In this document: positions 24,603 through 33,259 of the stretch, piece after piece
Layout of the letters: each line of letters begins with the position of its first letter
Position numbering within the stretch: the stretch's first letter is position 1
Assembly: GCA_018241225.1 (NCBI GenBank)
Contig: JAFEEG010000042.1
Location: forward strand, 62,001-126,000
DNA length: 64,000 nt
Direction: 5' to 3'
Origin: Pseudomonadota bacterium
GTDB taxonomy: Bacteria; Pseudomonadota; Gammaproteobacteria; Burkholderiales; Burkholderiaceae_C
Translations under genes and position numbers: made by a program
The notes under the pieces: model-generated
What the model saw: the letters and a program-made list of their open reading frames with translations, nothing else
What the model was told of the DNA's origin: nothing
Database searches by the model: none

Positions 24603-25748
24603 TCAGTCGGCTGCCGGCGCGGCGTATTCAAGTTCGGGGGGGATGGGCAGGTCGGCGGGTTCGCGCGGCGCATCGCCGCCTTCGCTCTGCCAGCGCTTGA
24701 GCCGGTAGACCCAGGCCAGCACCTCGGCCACGGCGGTGTACAGGCCTGCCGGAATCTCCTGGCCCAGCTTGGTGTTCTTGTAGAGCGCACGCGTGAGCGG
24801 CGGCGCCTCGAGCACCGCCACCTTGTGTTCCTTGGCGATCTCGCGGATGCGCAGCGCCACCAGGTCCACGCCCTTGGCCACCACGCGCGGGGCGCGCATG
24901 TCGCCGTCGACGTACTTCAGCGCCACGGCGAAGTGCGTCGGGTTGGTCACCACGATGTCGGCCTTGGGCACCTCGGCCATCATCCGGCGGCGCGACATCT
25001 GCTGCTGCTGGCTGCGGATGCGCGCCTTGATGTGCGGATCGCCTTCGCTTTCCTTGTGTTCCTGGCGCAGGTCTTCCTTGGACATGCGCAGCTTGCGGTA
25101 ATGGCTCCACAACTGGTAGGGCACGTCGATGAGCGCGATGAGCAGCAGCGAGGCGACGATGAGCACGCTGTCTTGCGCGACCAGCTTGGCCATCTGCGGC
25201 AAGGCGGCGCTTGCTGGCTGGGCCATGAGCGCCATCACGCGGTCCATGTTGCCCATGATCACGACCCAGGCCACGCCACCGATGAGCAGCGACTTGGCCA
25301 GCGCCTTGGTCAGCTCGGCCAGCGACTGGGTGGAGAACATGCGACCGATGCCGGCCAGCGGGTCGAGCTTGCCGAAGTTGGGCGCCAGCGACTTGGTCGA
25401 AAGCAGCCAGCCGCCCAGCATCATCGGGCCGACCAGGGCGGCCACCGTCATGACGCTGAGGATGGGCAGCACCGCCAGCAACCCGTCCAGCAGCATGGCA
25501 CCCACGTGGGCCAGCATGAACGAGGTGTCAAAGCCCGAAGCGCGCTCGAAGCGCAAGCCCTGGTGCAGCGCCTTTTGCATGCTGGTGCCCAGCGAATCGG
25601 CGCTGGACCAGATGCCTGCTACCGCCGCCCCGAGCAGCACGAGCGTGCTGAGTTCGCGCGAGCGCGCAACCTGGCCTTCCTCACGCGCCTTTTCCAGGCG
25701 CCTTTGGGAGGCTGGTTCCGTTTTCTCGAGATCGCTTTCCTCAGACAT
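24603..25748 (-). CDS. flhB: Flagellar export specificity-switch protein FlhB
   Basis: The 381-residue protein has four membrane helices (about 30-215) and a cytosolic domain with the self-cleavage motif NPTH (in DIVVTNPTHFAVALKY), followed by MRAPRVVAKGVDLVALRIRE. Cleavage between Asn and Pro switches export from rod/hook to filament substrates. First gene of the minus-strand flhB-flhA-flhF-flhG-fliA run; its upstream region contains a short hairpin (25766-25780) and a larger inverted-repeat element. Confidence 0.97.
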   Translation of the reverse strand: MSEESDLEKTEPASQRRLEKAREEGQVARSRELSTLVLLGAAVAGIWSSADSLGTSMQKALHQGLRFERASGFDTSFMLAHVGAMLLDGLLAVLPILSVMTVAALVGPMMLGGWLLSTKSLAPNFGKLDPLAGIGRMFSTQSLAELTKALAKSLLIGGVAWVVIMGNMDRVMALMAQPASAALPQMAKLVAQDSVLIVASLLLIALIDVPYQLWSHYRKLRMSKEDLRQEHKESEGDPHIKARIRSQQQQMSRRRMMAEVPKADIVVTNPTHFAVALKYVDGDMRAPRVVAKGVDLVALRIREIAKEHKVAVLEAPPLTRALYKNTKLGQEIPAGLYTAVAEVLAWVYRLKRWQSEGGDAPREPADLPIPPELEYAAPAAD

Positions 25749-26216
25749 TCATGCTCCGAATGCATGCCGCACGATGCGGCAGCCTCGAAGCAAATTATTC
25801 GAGCCGGGGCGCCAATCCAATCTGTCGATCAAGCTCGGCAAAGCAGTGTTTCTCGTCCGATGGACCGCCCGGTCTGCGCTGCCCGCCGCCAGCCACCACT
25901 GGGCCGATCGGGGGCCGCCCGTCCGGCCGCCAGAAACCGGCACGACCTGTCCACTGCGTCGGCGGGTGGTGCGTGTCGGGGGCCGCCTCGATGTCGCCGA
26001 GGAGCGCAGTGGGAGTGGCCTGCACGCAAGGGCACCTTGCGTGCTTCAACTTCTAGCTCACCGTGGCTGTCTGAGCGCAGCTGCGCAGCAGCGTAGCGAG
26101 TTCCACGGTGCAGGCCGCACCCGCGAGCACCGCAGGGCAGCCCCGAAGGGGCCGACATCGTGAAGGCCCCCGGCACGCACCGCCCGCCGACGCAGCGCCC
26201 CCGTACACGCAAATAG
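25749..26216. repeat. Gene-free region with nested inverted repeats (MITE- or REP-like)
   Basis: This 468-bp gap between flhB and cheZ has no convincing gene. Arms 25954-25996 and 26153-26195 are inverted copies with 38 of 43 bases identical. Inside are a perfect 10-bp hairpin GCACGCAAGG/CCTTGCGTGC (26022-26031 with 26035-26044) and the pair CACCGTGG/CCACGGTG (around 26060 and 26103). The roughly 240-bp unit looks like a small dispersed non-coding element. The left 200 bp is the likely flhB promoter region, with a 6-bp hairpin at 25766-25780. Confidence 0.6.
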
Positions 26217-26864
26217 TCAGAACCCGAGACTCTCCAACAGATCGTCCACCTGCGACTGATCCGCCACCGCATCCGGCGCACCAGGATTGATCTGCGGCCC
26301 ATTGAGCATGTTGTTCGTGTTCAGCTCCTGCCGTTTCTCCGGCGGCGAGTTGTCGATCAGCACCTGCAGCAGCTGCGTCTCGACGTCGTTCACCACTTCC
26401 ATCATCTTCTTGATGACCTGCCCCGTCAGGTCCTGGAAGTCCTGCGCCATCAGGATCTCCATGAGCTGCGCGTTGATGGCCTCGGCCGTCTTGGGCACCT
26501 CGCGCAGGTAGGTGCGCGTGTCCAGCACCAGCTCGCGCGCATCGTTGAGCTCGATGGGGTTGGCAAACCACTCGTCCCAGCGGGCGTTGAGTGCGCCGGC
26601 GCCGGTGGCCAGCTTCTCCTGCAGCGGCTGCGCCAGGTCGATGGCGTTGAGCGCACGATGCGCCGCCCGCTCGGTGGTGGCCGCCACGTAGCTCAGGCGG
26701 TCGCGCGCATCCGGAATGGCCTGCGCCGCACGCTCGACCTGCTTGTCCAGGCCCAGCTCGCGCAGGCCCTCGCGCAACTGGCGCGTCAGCTGGCCGATGC
26801 GGCCCAGCAATGCCTCGGTAGAGTTGCCCTGCTCCGCGGCCTCGGGCATTGGCTGCGCCGTCAT
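26217..26864 (-). CDS. cheZ: CheY-P phosphatase CheZ
   Basis: The 215-residue all-helical protein removes phosphate from CheY-P. The catalytic segment QDFQDLTGQVIKKMM is intact (the Asp and Gln that act on CheY-P), and the C-terminal CheY-binding peptide VDDLLESLGF is present. ATG 26864 follows the cheY stop by 1 nt, and longer in-frame starts would run back into cheY. Last gene of cheR-cheD-cheB-cheY-cheZ. Confidence 0.95.
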   Translation of the reverse strand: MTAQPMPEAAEQGNSTEALLGRIGQLTRQLREGLRELGLDKQVERAAQAIPDARDRLSYVAATTERAAHRALNAIDLAQPLQEKLATGAGALNARWDEWFANPIELNDARELVLDTRTYLREVPKTAEAINAQLMEILMAQDFQDLTGQVIKKMMEVVNDVETQLLQVLIDNSPPEKRQELNTNNMLNGPQINPGAPDAVADQSQVDDLLESLGF

Positions 26865-26865
26865 C

Positions 26866-27261
26866 TCAGGCGCCCTCTTTCGCCAGCTTCTCGAAGATCT
26901 TGGTGATCTTCTCTTCCAGCGTGGCGGCGGTGAAGGGCTTGACCACATAGCCGTTGGCGCCGGCCTGCGCCGCGGCAATGATGTTCTCCTTCTTGGCCTC
27001 GGCCGTGACCATCAGCACCGGCAGCTTGGCCAGCGCCGGGTCGGCGCGAATGGTCTTGAGCATGGTCAGCCCGTCCATGTTGGGCATGTTCCAGTCCGAC
27101 ACCACGAAGCCGAAATCGCCGCCGCGCAGCTTTTCGTAGCCGGCGGCGCCGTCCTCGGCCTCGTCGACATTGTGGAAGTCCAGTTCCTTCAACAGGTTGC
27201 GCACGATGCGCCGCATGGTCGGGAAATCATCCACGACCAGGATCTTGATGCTCTTGTCCAT
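26866..27261 (-). CDS. cheY: Chemotaxis response regulator CheY
   Basis: A 131-residue single receiver domain. The acidic pocket Asp11/Asp12 (VVDDFP), phospho-acceptor Asp56 (VSDWNMPNMDG), the switch Thr (VTAEAKKENI) and Lys (VVKPFT) are all in place. Phosphorylated CheY binds FliM and reverses the motor. It lies between cheB and cheZ. Confidence 0.97.
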   Translation of the reverse strand: MDKSIKILVVDDFPTMRRIVRNLLKELDFHNVDEAEDGAAGYEKLRGGDFGFVVSDWNMPNMDGLTMLKTIRADPALAKLPVLMVTAEAKKENIIAAAQAGANGYVVKPFTAATLEEKITKIFEKLAKEGA

Positions 27262-27297
27262 CCGGGTTGCTCCAAAAATTCAGTTCACTTCACTGCT

Positions 27298-28401
27298 TCA
27301 AACTCGATTCACCCGCTCGCCGAAGCTGCTTCGCAGGTGAGCCAGAACACGGCGGCTCATTTCATGCAGCGGCGCCACCTCGTGCGCCGCGCCCAAGGCA
27401 ATGGCTTCGCGCGGCATGCCGAACACCACGCAGCTGGCCTCGTCCTGCGCCAGCGTGTAGGCACCGGCCTGCTTCATGCGAAGCAAGCCTTCGGCGCCGT
27501 CCTTGCCCATGCCGGTCAGGATCACGCCGATGGCGTTGCGCCCCGCATGCCGGGCCACCGAATCGAACAGAACGTCGATCGAAGGGCGATGCCGGTTGAC
27601 CGGCGGCTCCTGGTCCAGGTGGGCCACGTAGTTGGCGCCGCTGCGCGCCAGCGACAGATGAAAGCCGCCGGGCGCGATGTAGGCATGGCCGGGCAGTACG
27701 CGCTCGCCGTGCTCGGCCTCCTTCACCGTGATGCGACACAGGCCATCGAGGCGCTGCGCGAAAGACTTGGTGAAGCCCGGCGGCATGTGCTGGGCGATCA
27801 TGACGGCGGGGCTGTCCGATGGCAGCGGCTGCAGCACGTCGCGAATGGCCTCGGTACCGCCGGTGGAGGCGCCGATGATGATGAGCTTCTCGGTGCTCAG
27901 CAGCGGGCTGCGCAGCGGCGCCTCGGTGGGCGCGCCGCCCGCCGGCCTGGCCGCGGCGCTGCGCCGCGAAGGCAGCAGGCGGGCCGCGGCGGCCGCGCGG
28001 ATCTTGGTGGCGATCAGCTCGGTGTAGTTCAGCAGCCCGTCGCGCACGCCCAGCTTGGGCTTGGTCACGAAGTCGACCGCGCCCAGTTCCAGCGCGGTGA
28101 ACGCGATCTCCGAGCCGCGCTCGGTCAGCGAAGACACCATCAGCACCGGCATGGGCCGCAGGCGCATGAGCTTTTCCAGGAACTCCAGGCCGTCCATGCG
28201 CGGCATTTCCACGTCCAGCGTGAGCACGTCGGGGTTGGTGGCCTTGATCATCTCGCGCGCCACCAGCGGGTCGGCCGCGGTGCCCACCACCGTCATGTCC
28301 GGCTGGCTGTTGATGATCTCGGTCATCACGCTGCGAATGAGCGCCGAGTCGTCGACGCACAGGACCTTGATCTTCTGTGTGTTGTTGTTGGTGTTGTTCA
28401 T
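27298..28401 (-). CDS. cheB: Chemoreceptor methylesterase/deamidase CheB
   Basis: The 367-residue protein has a receiver domain (phospho-acceptor Asp63 in TLDVEMPRMDG) and a C-terminal methylesterase (about 175-365) with the catalytic Ser in GASTGG, His in QHMPPGF and Asp near GMGKDG. It removes methyl groups from chemoreceptors during adaptation. ATG 28401 overlaps the cheD stop (ATGA). A Asn/Thr-rich start (MNNTNNNTQK) precedes the receiver fold. Confidence 0.96.
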   Translation of the reverse strand: MNNTNNNTQKIKVLCVDDSALIRSVMTEIINSQPDMTVVGTAADPLVAREMIKATNPDVLTLDVEMPRMDGLEFLEKLMRLRPMPVLMVSSLTERGSEIAFTALELGAVDFVTKPKLGVRDGLLNYTELIATKIRAAAAARLLPSRRSAAARPAGGAPTEAPLRSPLLSTEKLIIIGASTGGTEAIRDVLQPLPSDSPAVMIAQHMPPGFTKSFAQRLDGLCRITVKEAEHGERVLPGHAYIAPGGFHLSLARSGANYVAHLDQEPPVNRHRPSIDVLFDSVARHAGRNAIGVILTGMGKDGAEGLLRMKQAGAYTLAQDEASCVVFGMPREAIALGAAHEVAPLHEMSRRVLAHLRSSFGERVNRV

Positions 28402-29027
28402 GCCGGCCTGCCGGTTGTGGGGCGCGCCTGGGACGAAGCGCCGTCGTCTGCGAGCTGGCGCATCAGCGCCTGCTCTTCGCGTTGAACCATCTGCACGCCC
28501 GCCTGGGTGCGCAGCTTGCGCACCACCGCCTTGCCGGTGGCAGGCATGAAGCACACCCGCCGCGCGTGCGGGCCGCGCAAGTCCTGCGCTGCCACGGCAA
28601 TGCCCTGCTCTTGCAGATAGCGCAGCACGAAGTCGGCATTGCGGTCACCGATGTTGAGGGTGGTCATGTTCGAGAGCACCGCCCCGCCGCCAAATACCTT
28701 GGCACGCAGGCGATCACGCCTGGCCCCCAGCCGCATCAGCTCGCGCAGCAGCACATCCATCGCGTATTCGCCGTAGCGCATGGCGTCCGCATGCTGGCGC
28801 GGCGCATCGTCGGCATCGGCGGGCAGCATGAAATGGTTCATGCCGGCCACGCCGGCCTCGGGGTCGTGCAGGCAGGCGGCCACGCACGAGCCCAGCACGG
28901 TGGTCAGTGCGGTGTCGTCCTGCGTCACGTAGTACTCCGAAGGCAGCAGCTTCACCGCCTTGCAGCCGATGTCGCGGTCGAAGTAGTGGTGGCTGGCCAT
29001 CTGGCCTGGCGCTGCGTAGGCACTCAT
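28398..29027 (-). CDS. cheD: Chemoreceptor glutamine deamidase CheD
   Basis: The 209-residue protein converts receptor Gln to Glu. The catalytic Cys (TTVLGSCVAACLHDP) and His (GMNHFMLP) are visible, with the Thr/Ser-containing fold continuing through KVFGGGAVL. ATG 29027 overlaps the cheR stop by 4 bp. The C-terminus is longer than in Thermotoga CheD, as in other betaproteobacteria. Confidence 0.95.
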   Translation of the reverse strand: MSAYAAPGQMASHHYFDRDIGCKAVKLLPSEYYVTQDDTALTTVLGSCVAACLHDPEAGVAGMNHFMLPADADDAPRQHADAMRYGEYAMDVLLRELMRLGARRDRLRAKVFGGGAVLSNMTTLNIGDRNADFVLRYLQEQGIAVAAQDLRGPHARRVCFMPATGKAVVRKLRTQAGVQMVQREEQALMRQLADDGASSQARPTTGRPA

Positions 29028-29869
29028 GCCGCAACCGCCTGCGGCCGCGGCACGGCTTGCGCGCCCAGCGAATAGATGGTCTGGCCCAGCGGCCGGAAGG
29101 CCTGGTTCACCAGCGACGCGTTCTCCGAATGGCCGGCGAACAACAAGCCGCCCGGCTTGAGCAGCGGCGCAAAGCGATCGAGCACCGCCTTCTGCGTGGG
29201 CTTGTCGAAATAGATCATGACGTTGCGGCAGAAGATGGCGTCCACCGGCTCCCGTACGGACCACGCCCGGTCCAGCAGGTTTAGCTGCGAGAACTTCACC
29301 ATGGCCGCCACCTCGGGCCGGATGCGCGCCTTGCCGGCATTGCTGCCGGTGCCCTTGCTGAAGAAGCGCCGCAGGCGCTCCGGCCCGAGCCGGCTGGCCT
29401 GCTCCAGGTTGAACACCCCGGCCGAGGCACGCGCCAGCACGGCCGTGTCGATGTCGGTGGCAATCACCCGGGCACTGCTGGCCTGCGAGCCCAGCGCCTC
29501 GATGAGCGTCATGGCAATGGAGTAAGGCTCCTCGCCCGTCGAAGCCGCCGCGCACCAGATCTCGACCGGCTGCTTGCGGCGCCGGGCGAAATCGGCCAGT
29601 GCCGGAAAGTGATGCGCCTCGCGAAAGAAGGACGTGAGGTTGGTGGTGAGCGAGTTGATGAAGGACTGCCACTCGTCGCCGTCAGGCCTGGATTCGAGCA
29701 GAGCCAGGTAGGTGGAGAACTCGGGCATGCCCAGTTCGCGCAACCGCCGCGACAGGCGGCTGTAGACCATCTGGCGCTTCTGCTCGCCAAGGGCGATGCC
29801 GGCGCGCCGGTGGATGAGTGTCCGCACGCGCGCGAAATCGTTGTCGGTAAATAGAAATTCTGAGTTCAC
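29024..29869 (-). CDS. cheR: Chemoreceptor methyltransferase CheR
   Basis: The 281-residue SAM-dependent enzyme methylates receptor glutamates. The N-terminal helical domain (1-75, with LTTNLTSFFREAHHF at its end) is followed by the SAM-binding domain (IWCAAASTGEEPYSIAM, VIATDIDTAVLARA, FCRNVMIYF). First gene of a five-gene che operon on the minus strand, preceded by a sigma-28-like promoter. Confidence 0.96.
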   Translation of the reverse strand: MNSEFLFTDNDFARVRTLIHRRAGIALGEQKRQMVYSRLSRRLRELGMPEFSTYLALLESRPDGDEWQSFINSLTTNLTSFFREAHHFPALADFARRRKQPVEIWCAAASTGEEPYSIAMTLIEALGSQASSARVIATDIDTAVLARASAGVFNLEQASRLGPERLRRFFSKGTGSNAGKARIRPEVAAMVKFSQLNLLDRAWSVREPVDAIFCRNVMIYFDKPTQKAVLDRFAPLLKPGGLLFAGHSENASLVNQAFRPLGQTIYSLGAQAVPRPQAVAA

Positions 29870-29940
29870 GTTCGCCCTGGGTACGAGGCTTTCAAGGTAC
29901 TGAGCGGACTTGCTGGGCAGTGGCCCGATCAGTACTGGAT

Positions 29941-29968
29941 ATATCGGCCTCTTCGCACCATTTCTTTA
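29941..29968 (-). promoter_or_regulatory. Sigma-28 (FliA) promoter of cheR
   Basis: On the minus strand TAAA (29968-29965) and GCCGATAT (29948-29941) are separated by 16 bp. The E. coli consensus is TAAA-N15-GCCGATAA, so this is one base longer and one mismatch away. It lies about 70 bp before cheR. Confidence 0.65.
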
Positions 29969-29982
29969 GGGCCCGTGCACAC

Positions 29983-30006
29983 AAAAAAAACGCCTCAGAA
30001 CGGCGT
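29983..30006 (-). terminator. Terminator overlapping the stop of the EAL/HDOD gene
   Basis: On the minus strand ACGCC-GTTCTGA-GGCGT followed by eight T ends the flhD-to-HDOD transcript. The loop contains the TGA stop codon. The stem is short (5 bp). Confidence 0.65.
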
Positions 30007-31173
30007 CTCCGCGGCACCCACTTCCTGCGACCACACCAGCGCGGACAGTTGCGCCGCATTGACCTGCCCGGCGCTCATGAACAGGTCTTCGGACAGCCGC
30101 GCCGCGTTGCCCGCATCGCCCTCGCAGCTTTCAGCAAGCGCCAGGAAGGGGCCGTACACGCCGCCGCGCGTCAAGATCGCCTGCTGCACCGACTCGGCCA
30201 GCTGCACGCGCCCCAGCACCTGTTCCATGGGCACGCCCAGCAACTGGTCGATGAGCGAGAACATGCCCACCACGAACAGGTTGTCCGAATCGGTGGGCGT
30301 GAGCATGCTCTTGCCCAGCAGCTCGACAGCGCGGCCGCGCATGATGGCCTTGCGCGTCATGTAGGGCGCGCTGCTGGCCGAGTTGCTGGTGGCCAGCAGG
30401 AGTGCCAGCCAGCGGAACAGGTGCGAGTAGCCCAGCATGGTCACCGCATGGCGCAGCGACTGGATCTCTACCCCGGGGCCGATGGCCGGTGAGTTGATGT
30501 GCCGCAGCAGCCGGTAGGTGAGCACCGCATCGTGCTTGAGCGCCGTCTCGATCTGGCGCACGTCCTCGTTGCGCTGGAGCATCTGCATCAGCCGCATGAT
30601 GAGCGTGGACTCGGGCTGCAGGGCTGCGTCGTCCGCCATCACCGCCTGCCTGGGCTGCTCGACGGCCTCGGTCATGATCAGCCTCAACGGAAGGCCGCCC
30701 TCCTCCTGCTCCTGCGCCAGGCGCTCCAGCAGTTCGGACTCGCCCGCGCCGACGTCGAAGTGCGTGATCAGCTCTCGCAGCGGCTCGGCCTGCGGCAGGT
30801 AGTCGGCCCGGCGCAGCATCAGGCCGTAGCCATGCTCGCGCATGAACTGAAGCGCCGGCATGGCCTCCAGCACCATGTCTTCGGGCCCCACGCACAGCAC
30901 CACGTTCTGGGGCGGCAGGGCCTGCAGGCTGGGCAGCAGCGAAGGATCGGCCGCCACGTCGAAGAACAGCGGCGTGCGGCCCAGGCGCCAGCCGCGCCCG
31001 CCCGGGTTGAGGTGCTCGGCCAGGCAGTCGACCATGGCCTTGAGGCCCGTCGACGGCTTGCCGCCGGCACCGGCTTCGCGCCAGGCCATGTGATAGCCCA
31101 CCACGCGCCGACGCAGGTCGAGCATGGGTGCATGCGTCAGGTAGCCTGCCGCGTTCAGGTGTTCGCCGAACAT
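29995..31173 (-). CDS. EAL/HDOD-domain signalling protein
   Basis: The 392-residue protein has a degenerate EAL-like N-terminal half (about 10-190; MLDLRRRVVGYHMAWRE, PLFFDVAAD, VVLCVGPEDMV) and an HDOD domain (about 200-390; LKHDAVLTYRLLRHINSPA, LRHAVTMLGYSHLFRWLALL), the YuxH-type pairing. EAL catalytic residues are not evident, so c-di-GMP cleavage is unlikely. ATG 31173 follows the cheA stop by 1 nt, so it is coupled to cheA, where cheW is commonly found. A role in chemotaxis or motility control is inferred from this position. Confidence 0.88.
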   Translation of the reverse strand: MFGEHLNAAGYLTHAPMLDLRRRVVGYHMAWREAGAGGKPSTGLKAMVDCLAEHLNPGGRGWRLGRTPLFFDVAADPSLLPSLQALPPQNVVLCVGPEDMVLEAMPALQFMREHGYGLMLRRADYLPQAEPLRELITHFDVGAGESELLERLAQEQEEGGLPLRLIMTEAVEQPRQAVMADDAALQPESTLIMRLMQMLQRNEDVRQIETALKHDAVLTYRLLRHINSPAIGPGVEIQSLRHAVTMLGYSHLFRWLALLLATSNSASSAPYMTRKAIMRGRAVELLGKSMLTPTDSDNLFVVGMFSLIDQLLGVPMEQVLGRVQLAESVQQAILTRGGVYGPFLALAESCEGDAGNAARLSEDLFMSAGQVNAAQLSALVWSQEVGAAETPF

Positions 31174-31174
31174 C

Positions 31175-33229
31175 TCAGGCAGCCACCGAATCGGTACGGG
31201 CTGCATCAGCCAGCGCCTGCGCACTGGCCGCCTGGGCGCGGCGAATGCGCGGCATGGCGCCCACGTCGATGATGAAGGCCACGCTGCCGTCGCCAAGAAT
31301 GGTGGCGGCCGAGATGCCGGGCACCTTGCGGTAGTTGGTCTCCAGGTTCTTCACCACCACCTGGTGCTGGCCCAGCAGCTCGTCCACCAGCAGCGCGAAG
31401 CGCCCGCTTTCGGCCTGCACGATCACCAGGATGCCCCGGGTGGCATCGTCCAGCGCGCCGCTCACGTCGAACACGCGGTGCAGCTCGATCAGCGGCAGGT
31501 ACTCGCCCCGCACCTTGATCACGCGGCCTTCGCCGGTGATCGAATGCAGGTGTTCGGCAGAAGGCTGCAGCGATTCGATGACATACGACAGCGGCAGGAT
31601 GTAGGCTTCGTCACCCACCTTCACCGACATGCCGTTGAGAATGGCCAGCGTCAGCGGCAGCACGATGCGCGTCGTGGTGCCCTGCCCCTGGCGCGAAATG
31701 ATCTCCACGTGCCCGCCCATTTCCTGGATGTTGCGCTTGACCACGTCCATGCCCACGCCGCGCCCCGAGATGTCGGTGACCTGCTCGGCGGTGGAAAAGC
31801 CCGGCGCGAAAATGAGCTGCCACACCTCTTCGTCTGGCATGGTCTCGCTCACCGGCAGGCCCTGCTGCATGGCCTTGGCCAGGATCCTGTCGCGGTTCAG
31901 GCCCGCGCCGTCGTCGCTCACCTCGATCACGATATTGCCGCCGTGGTGCTGCGCCGACAGCAGCAGCTGGCCGGTGGCGTCCTTGCCCTTGGCGGTGCGC
32001 TGCTCGGGCGTCTCGATGCCGTGGTCCAGGCTATTGCGCACCAGGTGCGTCAGCGGATCGACGATGCGCTCGATCAGGCCCTTGTCCAGCTCGGTTTCCT
32101 TGCCGAAGGTGTCCAGGCGCACCTGCTTGCCCAGCTTGGCGCTCACGTCGCGGATCACGCGCGGGAAGCGGCTGAACACGTAGTCCATGGGCATCATGCG
32201 AATGGACATGACCGACTCCTGCAGGTCGCGCGCATTGCGCTCCAGGTGCCCCAGGCCGCTGAGGAAGCGCTCGTAGGCCACCGGGTCCAGCTTGGTGGCG
32301 GCCTGCGTCAGCATCGACTGCGTGATGACCAGTTCGCCCACCAGGTTGATGAGCTGGTCGACCTTCTCCACGTCCACGCGGATGGAGCTCGACTCCTTCG
32401 ATGCATTGGCCGTGTTGGCCTGGGCTGCGGCCGCAGGCGCCGTGCCGGCCTTGGCGCGAGTCGCATCGGCGGCAGGCGCCACCGGCGCTGCTTCGGCCGC
32501 TGGCACTGCTTCGGCTTGCGCCGGCGCAAGCACTTCGCGTTCGATCCGGATCTGCGATTCGTCGATCAGGAAGCAGCACACGGCAACGATGTCGTCGCTC
32601 GAGCATGCGGTGCGCAGCCGCACCTGCAGCGTGCCTTGGCCCGGCGTGCTCGACAGCACCTGGCCCAGGTTGGCCAGCTCCTCGGCCAGCAGGCCGGTTT
32701 CGCTGTCGGACAGGCCCGTGAAGGCCACGTTCAGCACGCCCTCGTCCTGCGCTGCTGCTTCGTGCACCGGCGCAGCCGCCGCGGGTGCCGGCGCGGGGGC
32801 TGCGGCAACGGCCGGTGCGGGCGCAGCCGCCTCGCCGCCGTTGCCATGCTCCAGCGCCAGTTGCTGCAACACGGCGCAGATGTGCGCCACCATTTCAGGC
32901 TCGGGTTCGTTGCCCGCCTGGTAGGCCGTCAGTTGTTCTTGCAAGGCGTCCTTCGTTTCCAGAAATGCGTCGATCATGGGCAGGCTGAGCCTGAGCTGGC
33001 CATGGCGGGCGCGGTCCAACAGGGTTTCGAGCAGGTGCGTGGTGTCGGTCAACGCCACGAAGCCGAAGGTGGCGGCACCACCCTTGATCGAATGCGCCGC
33101 ACGGAAGATGGCATTGAGCTGCTCGGCATCGGGGGCGTCCACGTCGAGTTCGAGCAGCAGGTGCTCCATCTCGCCCAGCAGCTCGACGGCCTCCACGAAA
33201 AAGGCTTGGGTGAATTGGCTGAGATCCAT
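31175..33229 (-). CDS. cheA: Chemotaxis histidine kinase CheA
   Basis: The 684-residue kinase has an Hpt domain with phospho-His46 (RAAHSIKGGAATFGF), a long Ala/Pro linker with a CheY/CheB-binding region (about 165-235), dimerisation and ATPase domains (HLVRNSLDHGIE, DDGAGLNRDRI, ISGRGVGMDVV) and a CheW-like C-terminus (about 540-684). It phosphorylates CheY and CheB in response to chemoreceptors. It lies 30 bp after motB. No cheW follows. Confidence 0.97.
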   Translation of the reverse strand: MDLSQFTQAFFVEAVELLGEMEHLLLELDVDAPDAEQLNAIFRAAHSIKGGAATFGFVALTDTTHLLETLLDRARHGQLRLSLPMIDAFLETKDALQEQLTAYQAGNEPEPEMVAHICAVLQQLALEHGNGGEAAAPAPAVAAAPAPAPAAAAPVHEAAAQDEGVLNVAFTGLSDSETGLLAEELANLGQVLSSTPGQGTLQVRLRTACSSDDIVAVCCFLIDESQIRIEREVLAPAQAEAVPAAEAAPVAPAADATRAKAGTAPAAAAQANTANASKESSSIRVDVEKVDQLINLVGELVITQSMLTQAATKLDPVAYERFLSGLGHLERNARDLQESVMSIRMMPMDYVFSRFPRVIRDVSAKLGKQVRLDTFGKETELDKGLIERIVDPLTHLVRNSLDHGIETPEQRTAKGKDATGQLLLSAQHHGGNIVIEVSDDGAGLNRDRILAKAMQQGLPVSETMPDEEVWQLIFAPGFSTAEQVTDISGRGVGMDVVKRNIQEMGGHVEIISRQGQGTTTRIVLPLTLAILNGMSVKVGDEAYILPLSYVIESLQPSAEHLHSITGEGRVIKVRGEYLPLIELHRVFDVSGALDDATRGILVIVQAESGRFALLVDELLGQHQVVVKNLETNYRKVPGISAATILGDGSVAFIIDVGAMPRIRRAQAASAQALADAARTDSVAA

Positions 33230-33259
33230 CTTGTCTCTTGTTGAATTGGCTACGACTAC

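Noticed and set aside
26053..26571. Possible gene in the flhB-cheZ gap on the minus strand
   Set aside because: The frame overlaps cheZ in another phase and runs through the inverted-repeat element. Its composition is Ala/Arg/Gly-rich without any family resemblance.
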